Source of the DNA: Candidatus Gastranaerophilales bacterium
Lineage (GTDB): Bacteria > Cyanobacteriota > Vampirovibrionia > Gastranaerophilales > Gastranaerophilaceae
NCBI GenBank assembly: GCA_944325635.1
Contig: CALVBD010000004.1
Coordinates: 62,001-126,000 of the forward strand
Direction: 5' to 3'
Length of the DNA stretch: 64,000 nucleotides
Positions 54,981-63,512 of this stretch are shown one piece after another. Within the stretch, counting starts at the first letter, position 1. The number at the start of each line of letters is the position of its first letter. The position numbers and the translations under genes are program-made. The notes beneath the pieces were generated by a model. That model had not been told where the DNA came from. It did not search any database and was given only the letters and a program-made list of their open reading frames with translations.

Positions 54981-55967
54981 ATGACGCGCATCAGAAGATT
55001 AAGTTGTCTGGATATTCCAAAAATCCGTAAAATGATTGAATATCTTGACAACAACGAGTATGACAAATTCACGGGAGATTTACGCAACGAGGCATTTACA
55101 ATGCTTCATACTATGCTGCCGTTAAAATATAAATTTCTGCCTGAATCCTATGTCCTCTGTGATGATAAAGAAATTCTCGGACTTATTACCGTAGTGCCGA
55201 CAATGGGCAATCCTTATAAGATTAATATTTCGCGTTTGATATTCGGCAATAATTACTATGAGGCAGGGCAGCAGCTTGTTGAATTTGTGATAGCAAGATA
55301 TGGAGCACGAGGAGCAGTGTCTTTTTGCGTAATGGTTGACGAATCGCACGAAGAACTCTTACAACTCTTTTCTCAAGGGTGCGGTTTCCGGCACTGTGCA
55401 AGCGAAAGCCTATGGAAAATAGAAAATTTCCAATCCGGAGATATCCATCCCGCGAATTTCCGTCCCTGCCAGAATTCAGACGCAAAACAGGTCAGCCGGC
55501 TTTTTAACGGGGAATTAAACAGTCTTTTCAGACCATCTCTGGAACGGGATAAAAATGAATATAAGACGCCGTTTTTTGAAGGTTTTACAAACTTTTATAA
55601 AAACCGTTATGTATTGGAAGAGCCGCAGAAGAAGCGGATTATTGCATATTTATCAATTACGACTAACGATAATTTGAATTTTATAATTGATATTTCTGCA
55701 AATGATGGCTACAATCTTTCGTATGATGAAATCTTATGTTTTGCACTGAGAGAAATCTCTGCGCGGAAATCGTCGTTTTATGCATTTGTGAAACAGAAAA
55801 AGTATACAAAAACATCTGACGCATTTGAAGAATACTTAAAGAACCGCGGGTTTAATTGTATTCAGACTCAGCACGTACTGATAAAAGATTTTTATAAACC
55901 CGTAAAACAGACAGAAAACGCGCTGCAGGTATTTTTATTTGGCGAAAACAGAGTTTCTGCGAATTGA
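54981..55967 (+). CDS. GNAT-like N-acetyltransferase protein
   Basis: A 328-residue protein. The first ~150 residues look like a GNAT domain (IRRLSCLDIPKIRKMIEYLD ... LGLITVVPT ... AGQQLVEFVIARYGARGAVSF). A second, weaker repeat (FRPCQNSDAKQVSRLFNGEL ... IAYLSITTN) suggests tandem GNAT halves. The catalytic residue and acceptor are unknown. The start codon is chosen by the promoter position. Confidence 0.65.
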   Translation: MTRIRRLSCLDIPKIRKMIEYLDNNEYDKFTGDLRNEAFTMLHTMLPLKYKFLPESYVLCDDKEILGLITVVPTMGNPYKINISRLIFGNNYYEAGQQLVEFVIARYGARGAVSFCVMVDESHEELLQLFSQGCGFRHCASESLWKIENFQSGDIHPANFRPCQNSDAKQVSRLFNGELNSLFRPSLERDKNEYKTPFFEGFTNFYKNRYVLEEPQKKRIIAYLSITTNDNLNFIIDISANDGYNLSYDEILCFALREISARKSSFYAFVKQKKYTKTSDAFEEYLKNRGFNCIQTQHVLIKDFYKPVKQTENALQVFLFGENRVSAN

Positions 55968-56023
55968 TTGTAACGAAATGTAAAACAAATTTAAAAAAGC
56001 CTGAAACCTGGCTATAATGCCTC

Positions 56024-56045
56024 ATAGGATAGGATAGGATAGGAT
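56024..56045 (+). repeat. pentanucleotide repeat (AGGAT, four full units) after a -10 element
   Basis: Four perfect AGGAT units (56026-56045) preceded by 'at' begin six to eight bases downstream of TATAAT (56013-56018). This puts them at the 5' end of the likely transcript of the 56123 gene. Confidence 0.8.
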
Positions 56046-56122
56046 GGGGTGAGTGCATAGCAATCTTTATTTCTGAAAAAACTTTATCAATATATAGTTA
56101 AAGTTAAGGAAAGGAGATTTGG

Positions 56123-56482
56123 ATGACAATTACTGTAGGGGCTATTTACACCGCTTTCCCGGGTTTTAAACCCGAAGATATGATTAAGCTGTGTGACGGA
56201 AATAAGGAATTAAATGGTAGAACCGTTGTCCCTCTTGCGAATATTGCTGCATTTGGAAATAAAGAATTATCCATATTTGCAGCTAAATTGGAGGGTAAAA
56301 ATTATACGAATTTACTTGCAAAGAATGAGCGGGCTCAGGTTAATGAGGCGGCTGGGGTTCAGGATGCAGAAATGTCCTCTAAAAATCAGCAAGAGCATAG
56401 TCATGGGCAAGTGATTACAATGGACACTAGCGTTTTTGATGTCGCTATGGACAATAAGAAAAAAGGACAAACGCTGGCATAA
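56123..56482 (+). CDS. unknown small protein (119 aa)
   Basis: A soluble protein with an N-terminal MTITVGAIYTAFPGFKPEDMIKLCDGNKELNGRTVVPLANI and a polar tail (SSKNQQEHSHGQ). AAGGAGA precedes the ATG. I recognise no family. A terminator follows immediately, and the upstream leader carries a pentanucleotide repeat. Confidence 0.7.
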   Translation: MTITVGAIYTAFPGFKPEDMIKLCDGNKELNGRTVVPLANIAAFGNKELSIFAAKLEGKNYTNLLAKNERAQVNEAAGVQDAEMSSKNQQEHSHGQVITMDTSVFDVAMDNKKKGQTLA

Positions 56483-56486
56483 ATTG

Positions 56487-56524
56487 AAAAAGCCTCTCTC
56501 TTATTACAAGAGAGAGGCTTTTCT
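56487..56524. terminator. bidirectional terminator before rpmA
   Basis: AAAAAGCCTCTCTCT and AGAGAGAGGCTTTT form a long perfect stem. It serves the 119-aa gene and the converging rpmA. Confidence 0.92.
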
Positions 56525-56541
56525 TAACTTTTCAGGAAAAT

Positions 56542-56796
56542 TTACACCGCGTAAACGCTTACCTGTTTTCTGTCGCGTCTGTGTGATTCAAACTGAACTT
56601 TACCGTCTATGAGAGCGAATAAAGTGTCATCAGAACCGATACCGACGTTGTTGCCAGGGTGAACTTTAGTTCCGCGCTGACGAACTAAGATATTGCCGGC
56701 TTTAACGATTTCGCCGCCGAATTTCTTAACGCCTAAACGCTTCGCTTCGGAGTCACGACCGTTACGGGTGGATCCCATACCTTTCTTATGTGCCAT
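56542..56796 (-). CDS. rpmA: ribosomal protein bL27
   Basis: An 84-residue large-subunit protein near the peptidyl-transferase centre. It starts [22 protein letters not shown], with [28 protein letters not shown] following. AAGGAG precedes the ATG at 56796. There is no Firmicute-type cleavable N-terminal extension, and no prp gene lies between it and rplU. Confidence 0.96.
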   Translation of the reverse strand: MAHKKGMGSTRNGRDSEAKRLGVKKFGGEIVKAGNILVRQRGTKVHPGNNVGIGSDDTLFALIDGKVQFESHRRDRKQVSVYAV

Positions 56797-56906
56797 TGTT
56801 TTATCTCCTTGTACTACGTACGTAGACATAGCTTACGTTTTATGTAATTTCGCCTACATACAATTTTTGTAACTTATCTCGATATTTTTCATATCGGCTT
56901 TATTTG

Positions 56907-56972
56907 ACTGTTGCACTCGGGTAATTTTGTAAAAATACTTATATTTTTGTAAAATTTATCCCTCGCAACAGT
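56907..56972 (-). other. long hairpin between rplU and rpmA
   Basis: ACTGTTGC...GGG and CCC...GCAACAGT form the outer stem of a 66-base structure. Near-complementary A/T-rich arms lie inside it, around CTTA. It could act in mRNA processing, partial termination or balancing of the two ribosomal proteins. Confidence 0.5.
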
Positions 56973-56986
56973 TTTTGTGTTGAAGC

Positions 56987-57343
56987 TTACGCTTCAGCGT
57001 TTTCTGCAGTTTCAGCGGCTTTTTTCTGAGCAGATGTTCTAATTTTGTTAATCATTACTCTTGTAAAGCCTTGTCTGTGACCTTGTTTTTTTCTGTAACC
57101 TTTTTTAGGTCTCTGTTTGAAAACGATAATTTTCTTTGCTTTGTCGTGAGCCAAAACAGTACCTTCAGCAGAAGCGCCTTCAACATAAGGCTGTCCTACT
57201 TTAGATTTTTTACCGTTTACAATCATAACGATTTTGTCGAAAACGATTTTGCTGTCTTTTTCGGCATCTAGTAATTCAACGTCGATATAACGACCTTCTT
57301 CAACGGGGTATTGTTTACCGCCTGTTTCAACAATTGCGTACAT
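56987..57343 (-). CDS. rplU: ribosomal protein bL21
   Basis: A 118-residue large-subunit protein. It starts [25 protein letters not shown]. The basic [21 protein letters not shown] region is typical of bL21, and an Ala-rich tail follows. AAAGGAA precedes the ATG. A consensus promoter and a ~105-base leader lie upstream. Confidence 0.96.
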   Translation of the reverse strand: MYAIVETGGKQYPVEEGRYIDVELLDAEKDSKIVFDKIVMIVNGKKSKVGQPYVEGASAEGTVLAHDKAKKIIVFKQRPKKGYRKKQGHRQGFTRVMINKIRTSAQKKAAETAENAEA

Positions 57344-57455
57344 TATTTTTTCCTTTCAATTGTGGGTCTCGTAGCGGCTGCGCGGTCGGGAGGCTTATTT
57401 CCTTAGCGGCGCCACCGGCTTTATAAACGATTTACCCATAGTAATACGTACAAAT

Positions 57456-57484
57456 ATTATCTTTTGCTAAAGCCTGAATGTCAA
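57456..57484 (-). promoter_or_regulatory. rplU promoter
   Basis: On the minus strand TTGACA (57479-57484), a 17-bp spacer and GATAAT (57456-57461). The leader of about 105 bases contains GC-rich pairable segments (TGGGT near its start, ACCCA near its end) and may be an autoregulatory ribosomal-protein leader. Confidence 0.7.
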
Positions 57485-57531
57485 GTAGTATTAATATTTA
57501 TTAACTTTTTACTCATCAAAATTTTTTGAAG

Positions 57532-57543
57532 TATGATTATTAT
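57532..57543 (+). promoter_or_regulatory. -10 element placed for leaderless murF
   Basis: TATGAT (57532-57537) is followed by six bases and the ATG at 57544. No Shine-Dalgarno sequence is present. A second ATG follows immediately at 57547. Confidence 0.5.
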
Positions 57544-58881
57544 ATGATGTTTAAATTGGACGAGATTTTAAAGGCTACGGGTGCCGAATTAATAAAAAAT
57601 AATTGTGAAAGTGATGATTTTGCGCTGTCCACTGATACAAGAACCATAAAAGAGGGGGAACTTTATCTTCCTTTAAAAGGTGCAAGTTTTGACGGGGAAA
57701 AGTTCCTTCAAAATGCTATAGATGCAGGAGCCGCCGGATGTTTTGTGACAAAAGATGAGTACCCTGATAATGCAAAAATTGTCTTGAAAGTGAAAGCTAC
57801 ACTGGAAGCGTATTTAAAACTTGCAAATTTTTATAAAAATAAGATTAACCCTAAAGTGGTTGCTATTACGGGAAGTTCAGGCAAAACCACAACAAAAGAA
57901 ATCGTTGCCTCTGTATTGGGCGAAAAATTTAAAGTCCATAAAACTTTTTCAAACCACAATAACGAAATTGGTTTCTGCCAGACAGTTCTTTCAATGCCTG
58001 AAGATTGCGAGGTTTTGATTATTGAAATGGGAATGCGCGGATTCGGCGAAATTGAACTTTTATCAAAATATGCCGAGCCGGATTTTGCAATTATTACAAA
58101 CGCAGGTTCTGCCCACATTGGACGCCTCGGAAGCCTTGATAATATTGCAAAAGCTAAATGCGAAATAGTTAAATATTTGAAAGAAAACGGAACTTTCATC
58201 GCGCAGAATAACGAAAGGATTAAAAAGTTCGCAGATTTCAAAGGTGAAAAGATTTATTATTCACTGGCAGATGTTGAAGTTTTGGAAAGACGCCCTTCTT
58301 ATTCAAAATTCATTTATAAAGAAAGAGAATATGAACTTAATGTAGAAGGGGATTACAATATAGAAAATTCCCTGTCTGCAATTAATCTCGGGATTAAATT
58401 GAATATGTCTTATGATGAGATAAGACTAGGGCTTGCGGCTTATAAACCTATTGAAAAGCGCTGGGAAATTGAAGAGGTAAACGGTTATAAAATCATAAAC
58501 GACAGCTACAACGCAAATCCTGATTCAATGAAGGCGGCTGTCTCGACATTTGTGAAACTTTACGAAAATCCTGTAGTAGTTCTAGGCGATATGGGGGAAC
58601 TCGGTGATATGGAAGAAGAACTCCATAGAGAGGTCGGAAAATATTTAGCAGAGGTTTCTCCGAAAGGTGTCAAATATCTCACGGTCGGGCACCTTGCTGC
58701 AAAAATCGGCGAAGAACTTTCCGCAAAAGATTATTATGTAAAGAATTTTGAAAATAACATAGAAGTTTCCGATTTTATACTTGCGAATATAAATGCAGGG
58801 AATACAATATTCTTAAAGGCTTCAAGAAGTATGAAGTTTGAAGAGATTATCGGACATATTAAGGGAGAAGTGAAAGTATGA
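57544..58881 (+). CDS. murF: UDP-MurNAc-tripeptide:D-Ala-D-Ala ligase MurF
   Basis: A 445-residue cytoplasmic Mur ligase adding D-Ala-D-Ala to the peptidoglycan precursor. The N-terminal part is ALSTDTRTIKEGELYLPLKGASFDG. The ATP loop is AITGSSGKTTTKEIV near residue 110. INDSYNANPDSMKAA near residue 320 is diagnostic for MurF. It is first of murF-mraY-murD-ftsW-murG and overlaps mraY by four bases. Confidence 0.95.
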   Translation: MMFKLDEILKATGAELIKNNCESDDFALSTDTRTIKEGELYLPLKGASFDGEKFLQNAIDAGAAGCFVTKDEYPDNAKIVLKVKATLEAYLKLANFYKNKINPKVVAITGSSGKTTTKEIVASVLGEKFKVHKTFSNHNNEIGFCQTVLSMPEDCEVLIIEMGMRGFGEIELLSKYAEPDFAIITNAGSAHIGRLGSLDNIAKAKCEIVKYLKENGTFIAQNNERIKKFADFKGEKIYYSLADVEVLERRPSYSKFIYKEREYELNVEGDYNIENSLSAINLGIKLNMSYDEIRLGLAAYKPIEKRWEIEEVNGYKIINDSYNANPDSMKAAVSTFVKLYENPVVVLGDMGELGDMEEELHREVGKYLAEVSPKGVKYLTVGHLAAKIGEELSAKDYYVKNFENNIEVSDFILANINAGNTIFLKASRSMKFEEIIGHIKGEVKV

Positions 58882-59858
58882 TAATGTTAGCGGTAGCATT
58901 TTTGCTGTCAATGATTTTATGTTTGTTATTCGGTGTTCCTTATATAGATTTTTTGAAGAAAAAAATGATAGGGCAGTATGTTAAAGACTGTGCTCCGGAA
59001 GCTCACGCAAAAAAACAGGGAACACCTACAACCGGCGGTGTTTTTATTATTTTAGCAATTATAATTTCGTCAATTGTTACACTTCTTCTTGCTCAGCGTT
59101 TTACTGCCGAGGCAATTATTGTTCTGATAACTCTTGTGTTTTATACATTTGCAGGTTTTCAGGATGATTATCTTAAAATAAAAGGAAAGGCAAACGACGG
59201 GCTTTCGGCAAGAGGAAAATTGCTCCGCCAGATTGCAATTGCGCTTCTGCCTACTATATATGTTATGATGACGTATTCTCACGGAACATCTGTTTCAGTT
59301 CTTTCTTATGATTTTAATTTAAAATGGTTTTATCCTGTGTTTGCTGTTTTTGTAATTACAGGTGCGTCAAATGCTTATAATTTAACCGACGGACTGGACG
59401 GGCTTGCGGCGTCTACCGGCATGTTTCCGTTTGCGGCAATTTCATTAATCGCGCTTTTCAGCGGGCATCCGGAAGTCGCAATTATATCTGCAACAGTTGC
59501 AGGGGCTCTGTTTGGGTTTCTTAAATACAATAAGCCCAAGGCTCAGGTCTTTATGGGAGATACTGGTTCTCTTGCTATCGGCGGATTGTTGGGAACTTTA
59601 GCAGTTGTAAGTAAGTTTGAATTTCTCCTGATTTTCCTTGGCGGTCTTTTTGTAATGGAAACGCTCTCTGTTATTATTCAGGTTATAAGCTTTAAAACAA
59701 CAGGGAAAAGAGTTTTTAAGATGTCTCCTATCCACCATCATTTTGAACTTTGCGGATGGTGTGAGAAAAAAATCGTAGTTGTTTTTGCAATTGTTTCGGC
59801 GCTGTTGTCGGCTTTTGCTTTAACATTATTCTATCTAACGGCAAGAGGTGTATTGTAG
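58878..59858 (+). CDS. mraY: phospho-MurNAc-pentapeptide translocase MraY
   Basis: A 326-residue polytopic enzyme forming lipid I. It has KKQGTPTTGGVFI near residue 38, the aspartate pair in GFQDDYLKI, NAYNLTDGLDGLAAS near residue 165, VFMGDTGSLAIGG near residue 223, and MSPIHHHFELCGW near residue 288. All catalytic residues are present. It overlaps murF (ATGA-type). Confidence 0.96.
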   Translation: MIMLAVAFLLSMILCLLFGVPYIDFLKKKMIGQYVKDCAPEAHAKKQGTPTTGGVFIILAIIISSIVTLLLAQRFTAEAIIVLITLVFYTFAGFQDDYLKIKGKANDGLSARGKLLRQIAIALLPTIYVMMTYSHGTSVSVLSYDFNLKWFYPVFAVFVITGASNAYNLTDGLDGLAASTGMFPFAAISLIALFSGHPEVAIISATVAGALFGFLKYNKPKAQVFMGDTGSLAIGGLLGTLAVVSKFEFLLIFLGGLFVMETLSVIIQVISFKTTGKRVFKMSPIHHHFELCGWCEKKIVVVFAIVSALLSAFALTLFYLTARGVL

Positions 59859-59859
59859 T

Positions 59860-61215
59860 ATGTTGACAAATTGGTTTGACAGAAAGGTTTTAGTATTAGG
59901 TTTTTCAAAAAGCGGGATTTCCGCTGCAAAATATCTTAACCGCCACGGTGCTGATGTTTTTATAACTGAATTCAGAGAAGAAAAACCAGAGGATAAAGAG
60001 AAAAAAGAAGAATTAATTTCTCTCGGAATAAAAACAGAATTCGGCGGACACAGTGATGAATTTATAAAAGATGCCTATATTGCGGTCACTAGCCCCGGAA
60101 TACCTCCGCACAGTGACATTATGAAACGGCTTGCGGATGAAAAAATTAAAGTTATATCGGAAATTGAACTTGCAGCGTCTCAGACAGGCAAACCTTTTAT
60201 TGCGATTACCGGTACCAACGGAAAAACCACAACAACTGCATTGACTGCGCATATTTTGAACAGCGAATACAAAGCTGAACCGTGCGGAAATTACGGAAAA
60301 CCACCGTGCGACTTAATCGACGACACATCAATTGATTACTTTGTCTGTGAATGCAGTTCTTTTCAATTAGAATATTCTCACTCTTTCCAGCCGCAGATTT
60401 CTGTCTGGACAAACTTTACGCCTGATCATATTGATTGGCACGGGGGACTGGAAAACTATTTCAATGCAAAGGCTAAAATTTTTAAAAGCCCGCAGGCTCC
60501 GGCGTTTTCAGTTCTTAATGCAAAAGATTCAAAGCTTCTTGAATTTTCAAAAGAGGCGGCAGGAGAAGTTTTCCTGTTTGGAGATGAAATCGGCGATAAT
60601 TGCTGTTATGTAAAAAATGAAGCAATCTATTTTAAGCGCAGAGGAAAAGAAGAACATATTATTGATTTAAAAGATACTCCGCTTATTGGTGAGCACAATT
60701 ATCAAAATGTTGAATGTTCAGTTATTTGCGCAAAACTTGAAGGAATTTCAAATGAACATATAAAAGAAGCCATAATGTCATTTAAGGTTCCTGAGCACAG
60801 ATTGGAATTTGTTGCAGAAAAAGACGGCATAACTTATTACAACGATTCAAAAGCCACTAATCCGGAGGCATCGCTTGTTGCAATCAATTCATTTAATAAT
60901 GAAAATGTATGTTTAATCGCCGGCGGACGCGATAAAAATACTGATTTAAAAGAATTTTGTGATGCAGTTAATAAACATATTCAAACAGTTGTTCTGATAG
61001 GAGAAGCATCAGAACGTTTTGAAGAAAATCTGAAAAATAACGGATTTAATAATATAATTAGAGAAGATACAATTCAGGAAGCAATAGATAAATCTATATC
61101 ATTGCACCCTGATGTGGTTTTGTTATCGCCGGCATGTGCAAGTTTTGATATGTTTAGCGGTTACGAAGAAAGAGGAAGGGTGTTTAAGGAATATGTCCTA
61201 TCAAAGCTTGGATGA
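59860..61215 (+). CDS. murD: UDP-MurNAc-L-Ala:D-Glu ligase MurD
   Basis: A 451-residue Mur ligase. VLVLGFSKSGISAAKYL lies at the N-terminus. The ATP loop is IAITGTNGKTTTTAL near residue 118. YYNDSKATNPEASLVAI and CLIAGGRDKNTDL lie in the C-terminal half. It starts one base after mraY and overlaps ftsW by 23 bases. Confidence 0.95.
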   Translation: MLTNWFDRKVLVLGFSKSGISAAKYLNRHGADVFITEFREEKPEDKEKKEELISLGIKTEFGGHSDEFIKDAYIAVTSPGIPPHSDIMKRLADEKIKVISEIELAASQTGKPFIAITGTNGKTTTTALTAHILNSEYKAEPCGNYGKPPCDLIDDTSIDYFVCECSSFQLEYSHSFQPQISVWTNFTPDHIDWHGGLENYFNAKAKIFKSPQAPAFSVLNAKDSKLLEFSKEAAGEVFLFGDEIGDNCCYVKNEAIYFKRRGKEEHIIDLKDTPLIGEHNYQNVECSVICAKLEGISNEHIKEAIMSFKVPEHRLEFVAEKDGITYYNDSKATNPEASLVAINSFNNENVCLIAGGRDKNTDLKEFCDAVNKHIQTVVLIGEASERFEENLKNNGFNNIIREDTIQEAIDKSISLHPDVVLLSPACASFDMFSGYEERGRVFKEYVLSKLG

Positions 61216-62374
61216 TAATAATAATTCATATCAGCATAAGCAGCCAATCCAGAGTATAATTATATCTGCTCCGGATAAAACTCTTTTAATTACGGTGGCT
61301 TTTCTCGTAATAATAGGGTTTATGGCGATATTCTCTGCATCTGCTCCAAAATGTATTGATGAAGGTGGTAATCCTGCCCAATTTTTAATAAAGCAAATTA
61401 TCTGTTTTGTTGTAGGGTTTATCGGATTAAAATTTTTTACGAACTACGATTATAAAAAACTCGCTGACTGGAACCTTATTTTTGCAGTCACAATAATTGT
61501 TCTTCTTTTGTTGGTTGATTTTACGCCGCTTGGTGTAACCGTTAACGGTGCAAAACGTTGGATAAATATTTTAGGTTTTCAATTGCAGCCGTCAGAGTTT
61601 GCTAAACCTGCTGTGGTTCTGCTTCTTGCGTCAGTATTTAGAAACGATGCAAATCTTTTTGATCAGCAAAAATGGGTTACTGCATTTATTCCTATTCTTA
61701 TTATGCTAGGGTTTATTTTTGTTCAGCCTAATTTGAGTATGGTAATATTGCTGCTTTCGACATCTGTTGTATTGTTTCTGGCAGCAGGCGGCTCTTTAAA
61801 ATTATTTTTCAGTTGTTTATTTGCGATGATTACAACAGTAATTATCGCTGCAACAACAATTATTAAACCATACCAGATGCAGCGTATAAGAACCTGGAAA
61901 CATCCTGAATTGGATCCTCAGGGTGCAGGGTATAATATTATACAATCTTTAATTGCGTTTGCCTCAGGTGGTTTTACCGGTGTAGGATACGGTGGGTCTA
62001 TTCAGAAACTTTCTTATTTGCCGGAATGTCATACGGACTTTATTTTTGCAATTATAGCGGAAGAATTGGGATGGGTAGGTTCGGTTTTGATTATAGGCTT
62101 ATTCTGGACATTGATTCATAGAGGCTTTTTAATTGCTGCAAGATGCCCTGATATGTTCGGTAAATTGCTCGCGGTAGGAATAACTTTTTCAATAGGTTTT
62201 CAGGCCTTTTTGAACATCAGTGTAGCAAGTTCTTTCTTTCCTACAACAGGTGTTCCGCTTCCGTTTATCAGTTACGGCGGTTCATCTTTGATTGTTTCTT
62301 TATGTATGGTTGGTATTTTATTAAACATTTCTAAAAAGAGAATAAAAAAAATAAGGAATATTGAAAATGTCTGA
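61193..62374 (+). CDS. ftsW: peptidoglycan glycosyltransferase FtsW (SEDS family)
   Basis: A 393-residue polytopic division protein. It has VNGAKRWINILGFQLQPSEFAKPAVV near residue 120, GAGYNIIQSLIAFASGGFTGVGYG near residue 240, DFIFAIIAEELGW and PTTGVPLPFISYGGSSL, all SEDS signatures. AAGGA precedes the ATG at 61193. Its position between murD and murG favours FtsW over RodA. Confidence 0.94.
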   Translation: MSYQSLDDNNNSYQHKQPIQSIIISAPDKTLLITVAFLVIIGFMAIFSASAPKCIDEGGNPAQFLIKQIICFVVGFIGLKFFTNYDYKKLADWNLIFAVTIIVLLLLVDFTPLGVTVNGAKRWINILGFQLQPSEFAKPAVVLLLASVFRNDANLFDQQKWVTAFIPILIMLGFIFVQPNLSMVILLLSTSVVLFLAAGGSLKLFFSCLFAMITTVIIAATTIIKPYQMQRIRTWKHPELDPQGAGYNIIQSLIAFASGGFTGVGYGGSIQKLSYLPECHTDFIFAIIAEELGWVGSVLIIGLFWTLIHRGFLIAARCPDMFGKLLAVGITFSIGFQAFLNISVASSFFPTTGVPLPFISYGGSSLIVSLCMVGILLNISKKRIKKIRNIENV

Positions 62375-63476
62375 TAAAACATATTTTATAACAGGTGGTG
62401 GTACAGGCGGTCATATATATCCTGCAGTGGCGGTTGCGGATGCTCTTGCCGATGAGTGTAATACAGTTTATTATGTCGGTAATCCTGATAATTTGGAATT
62501 TGATATTATTCAACAGAAAAATTATGCATTTTTGCCGGTGAATATTCACGGAATGCCCCGTAAGATGGGCTTACCTCTTATTGAATGGTGTTTTCAGCTT
62601 GCGGCCGCTGTGCTTAAGTCATTGTATTATTTGAATAAATATAAACCAGATGCGGTATTTGGCACGGGAGGATATGTTTCTGCGCCAATTTTAATTGCAT
62701 GTATAATTAAAAAGATTCCTTATATGATGCATGATTGTGATGCACAGCCGGGGCTTGTTACAAGGAAACTTGCTCCTTATGCAAGTGCCGTATCCCTAGC
62801 TTTTGAATGTGCTAAAAATTTTATTGATAACAAAAATTGTTTTGTGAACGGAAATCCTATAAGAACTAAATTCAAGGCATTATTAAAATCAGACGCAAGA
62901 AAGGCAATGGGATTTGTAAATAGTAAGATTACTGTATGTATAATGGGCGGTTCTCAGGGCGCTCGAACTATCAATGATGCGGCTGTTGAGATATTAAAAA
63001 CGCTTACGGATAAGTATGATGTTCAGGTAATATTTCAGACAGGTAAAAAGAATTTTGAGCGTGTTGTTGAGCAATTGCTAAAAATTTATCCTGAATATGA
63101 ATCTGATAAAAACTTGATAGTCAAACCATATTTTGATGATATGGTGACAGTGTTGAAAGCTGCCGATATAGCTGTATCCCGTGCAGGCTCATTAAGTTTG
63201 TCAGAGATTGAGGCGAGCGGAATTGCGTCGATTTTAATTCCATACCCGCATGCGGCTGCTGATCATCAGCGAAAAAATGCAAAGTATATGGTTGAGCAAG
63301 GTGCTGCGTTATATTTGGAAGATCATGATGTTACTGAAAAAACTCTGTTGGAAAATCTTACTCTTTTGATTACAAATAGAGAAAAACTTGCTAAATTACA
63401 AGGGGCGGCAATGAAACTTGCGAAATACGACGGCGTTGAAAAAATCGTATCCCAGTTGAAAGAAATTGCAAAATAG
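62367..63476 (+). CDS. murG: lipid II-forming GlcNAc transferase MurG
   Basis: A 369-residue membrane-associated GT28 enzyme. It has YFITGGGTGGHIYPAVAVADAL at the N-terminus, GTGGYVSAPILIA near residue 95, CIMGGSQGARTINDA near residue 192, and SRAGSLSLSEIEASGIASILIPYPHAAADHQ near residue 273. The first eight bases overlap ftsW. A TATAAT-containing promoter for the next pilin lies at its stop. Confidence 0.96.
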   Translation: MSDKTYFITGGGTGGHIYPAVAVADALADECNTVYYVGNPDNLEFDIIQQKNYAFLPVNIHGMPRKMGLPLIEWCFQLAAAVLKSLYYLNKYKPDAVFGTGGYVSAPILIACIIKKIPYMMHDCDAQPGLVTRKLAPYASAVSLAFECAKNFIDNKNCFVNGNPIRTKFKALLKSDARKAMGFVNSKITVCIMGGSQGARTINDAAVEILKTLTDKYDVQVIFQTGKKNFERVVEQLLKIYPEYESDKNLIVKPYFDDMVTVLKAADIAVSRAGSLSLSEIEASGIASILIPYPHAAADHQRKNAKYMVEQGAALYLEDHDVTEKTLLENLTLLITNREKLAKLQGAAMKLAKYDGVEKIVSQLKEIAK

Positions 63477-63512
63477 GTTATAATAATAAAAGGAAAAGTT
63501 TTGGAGGGGTTT

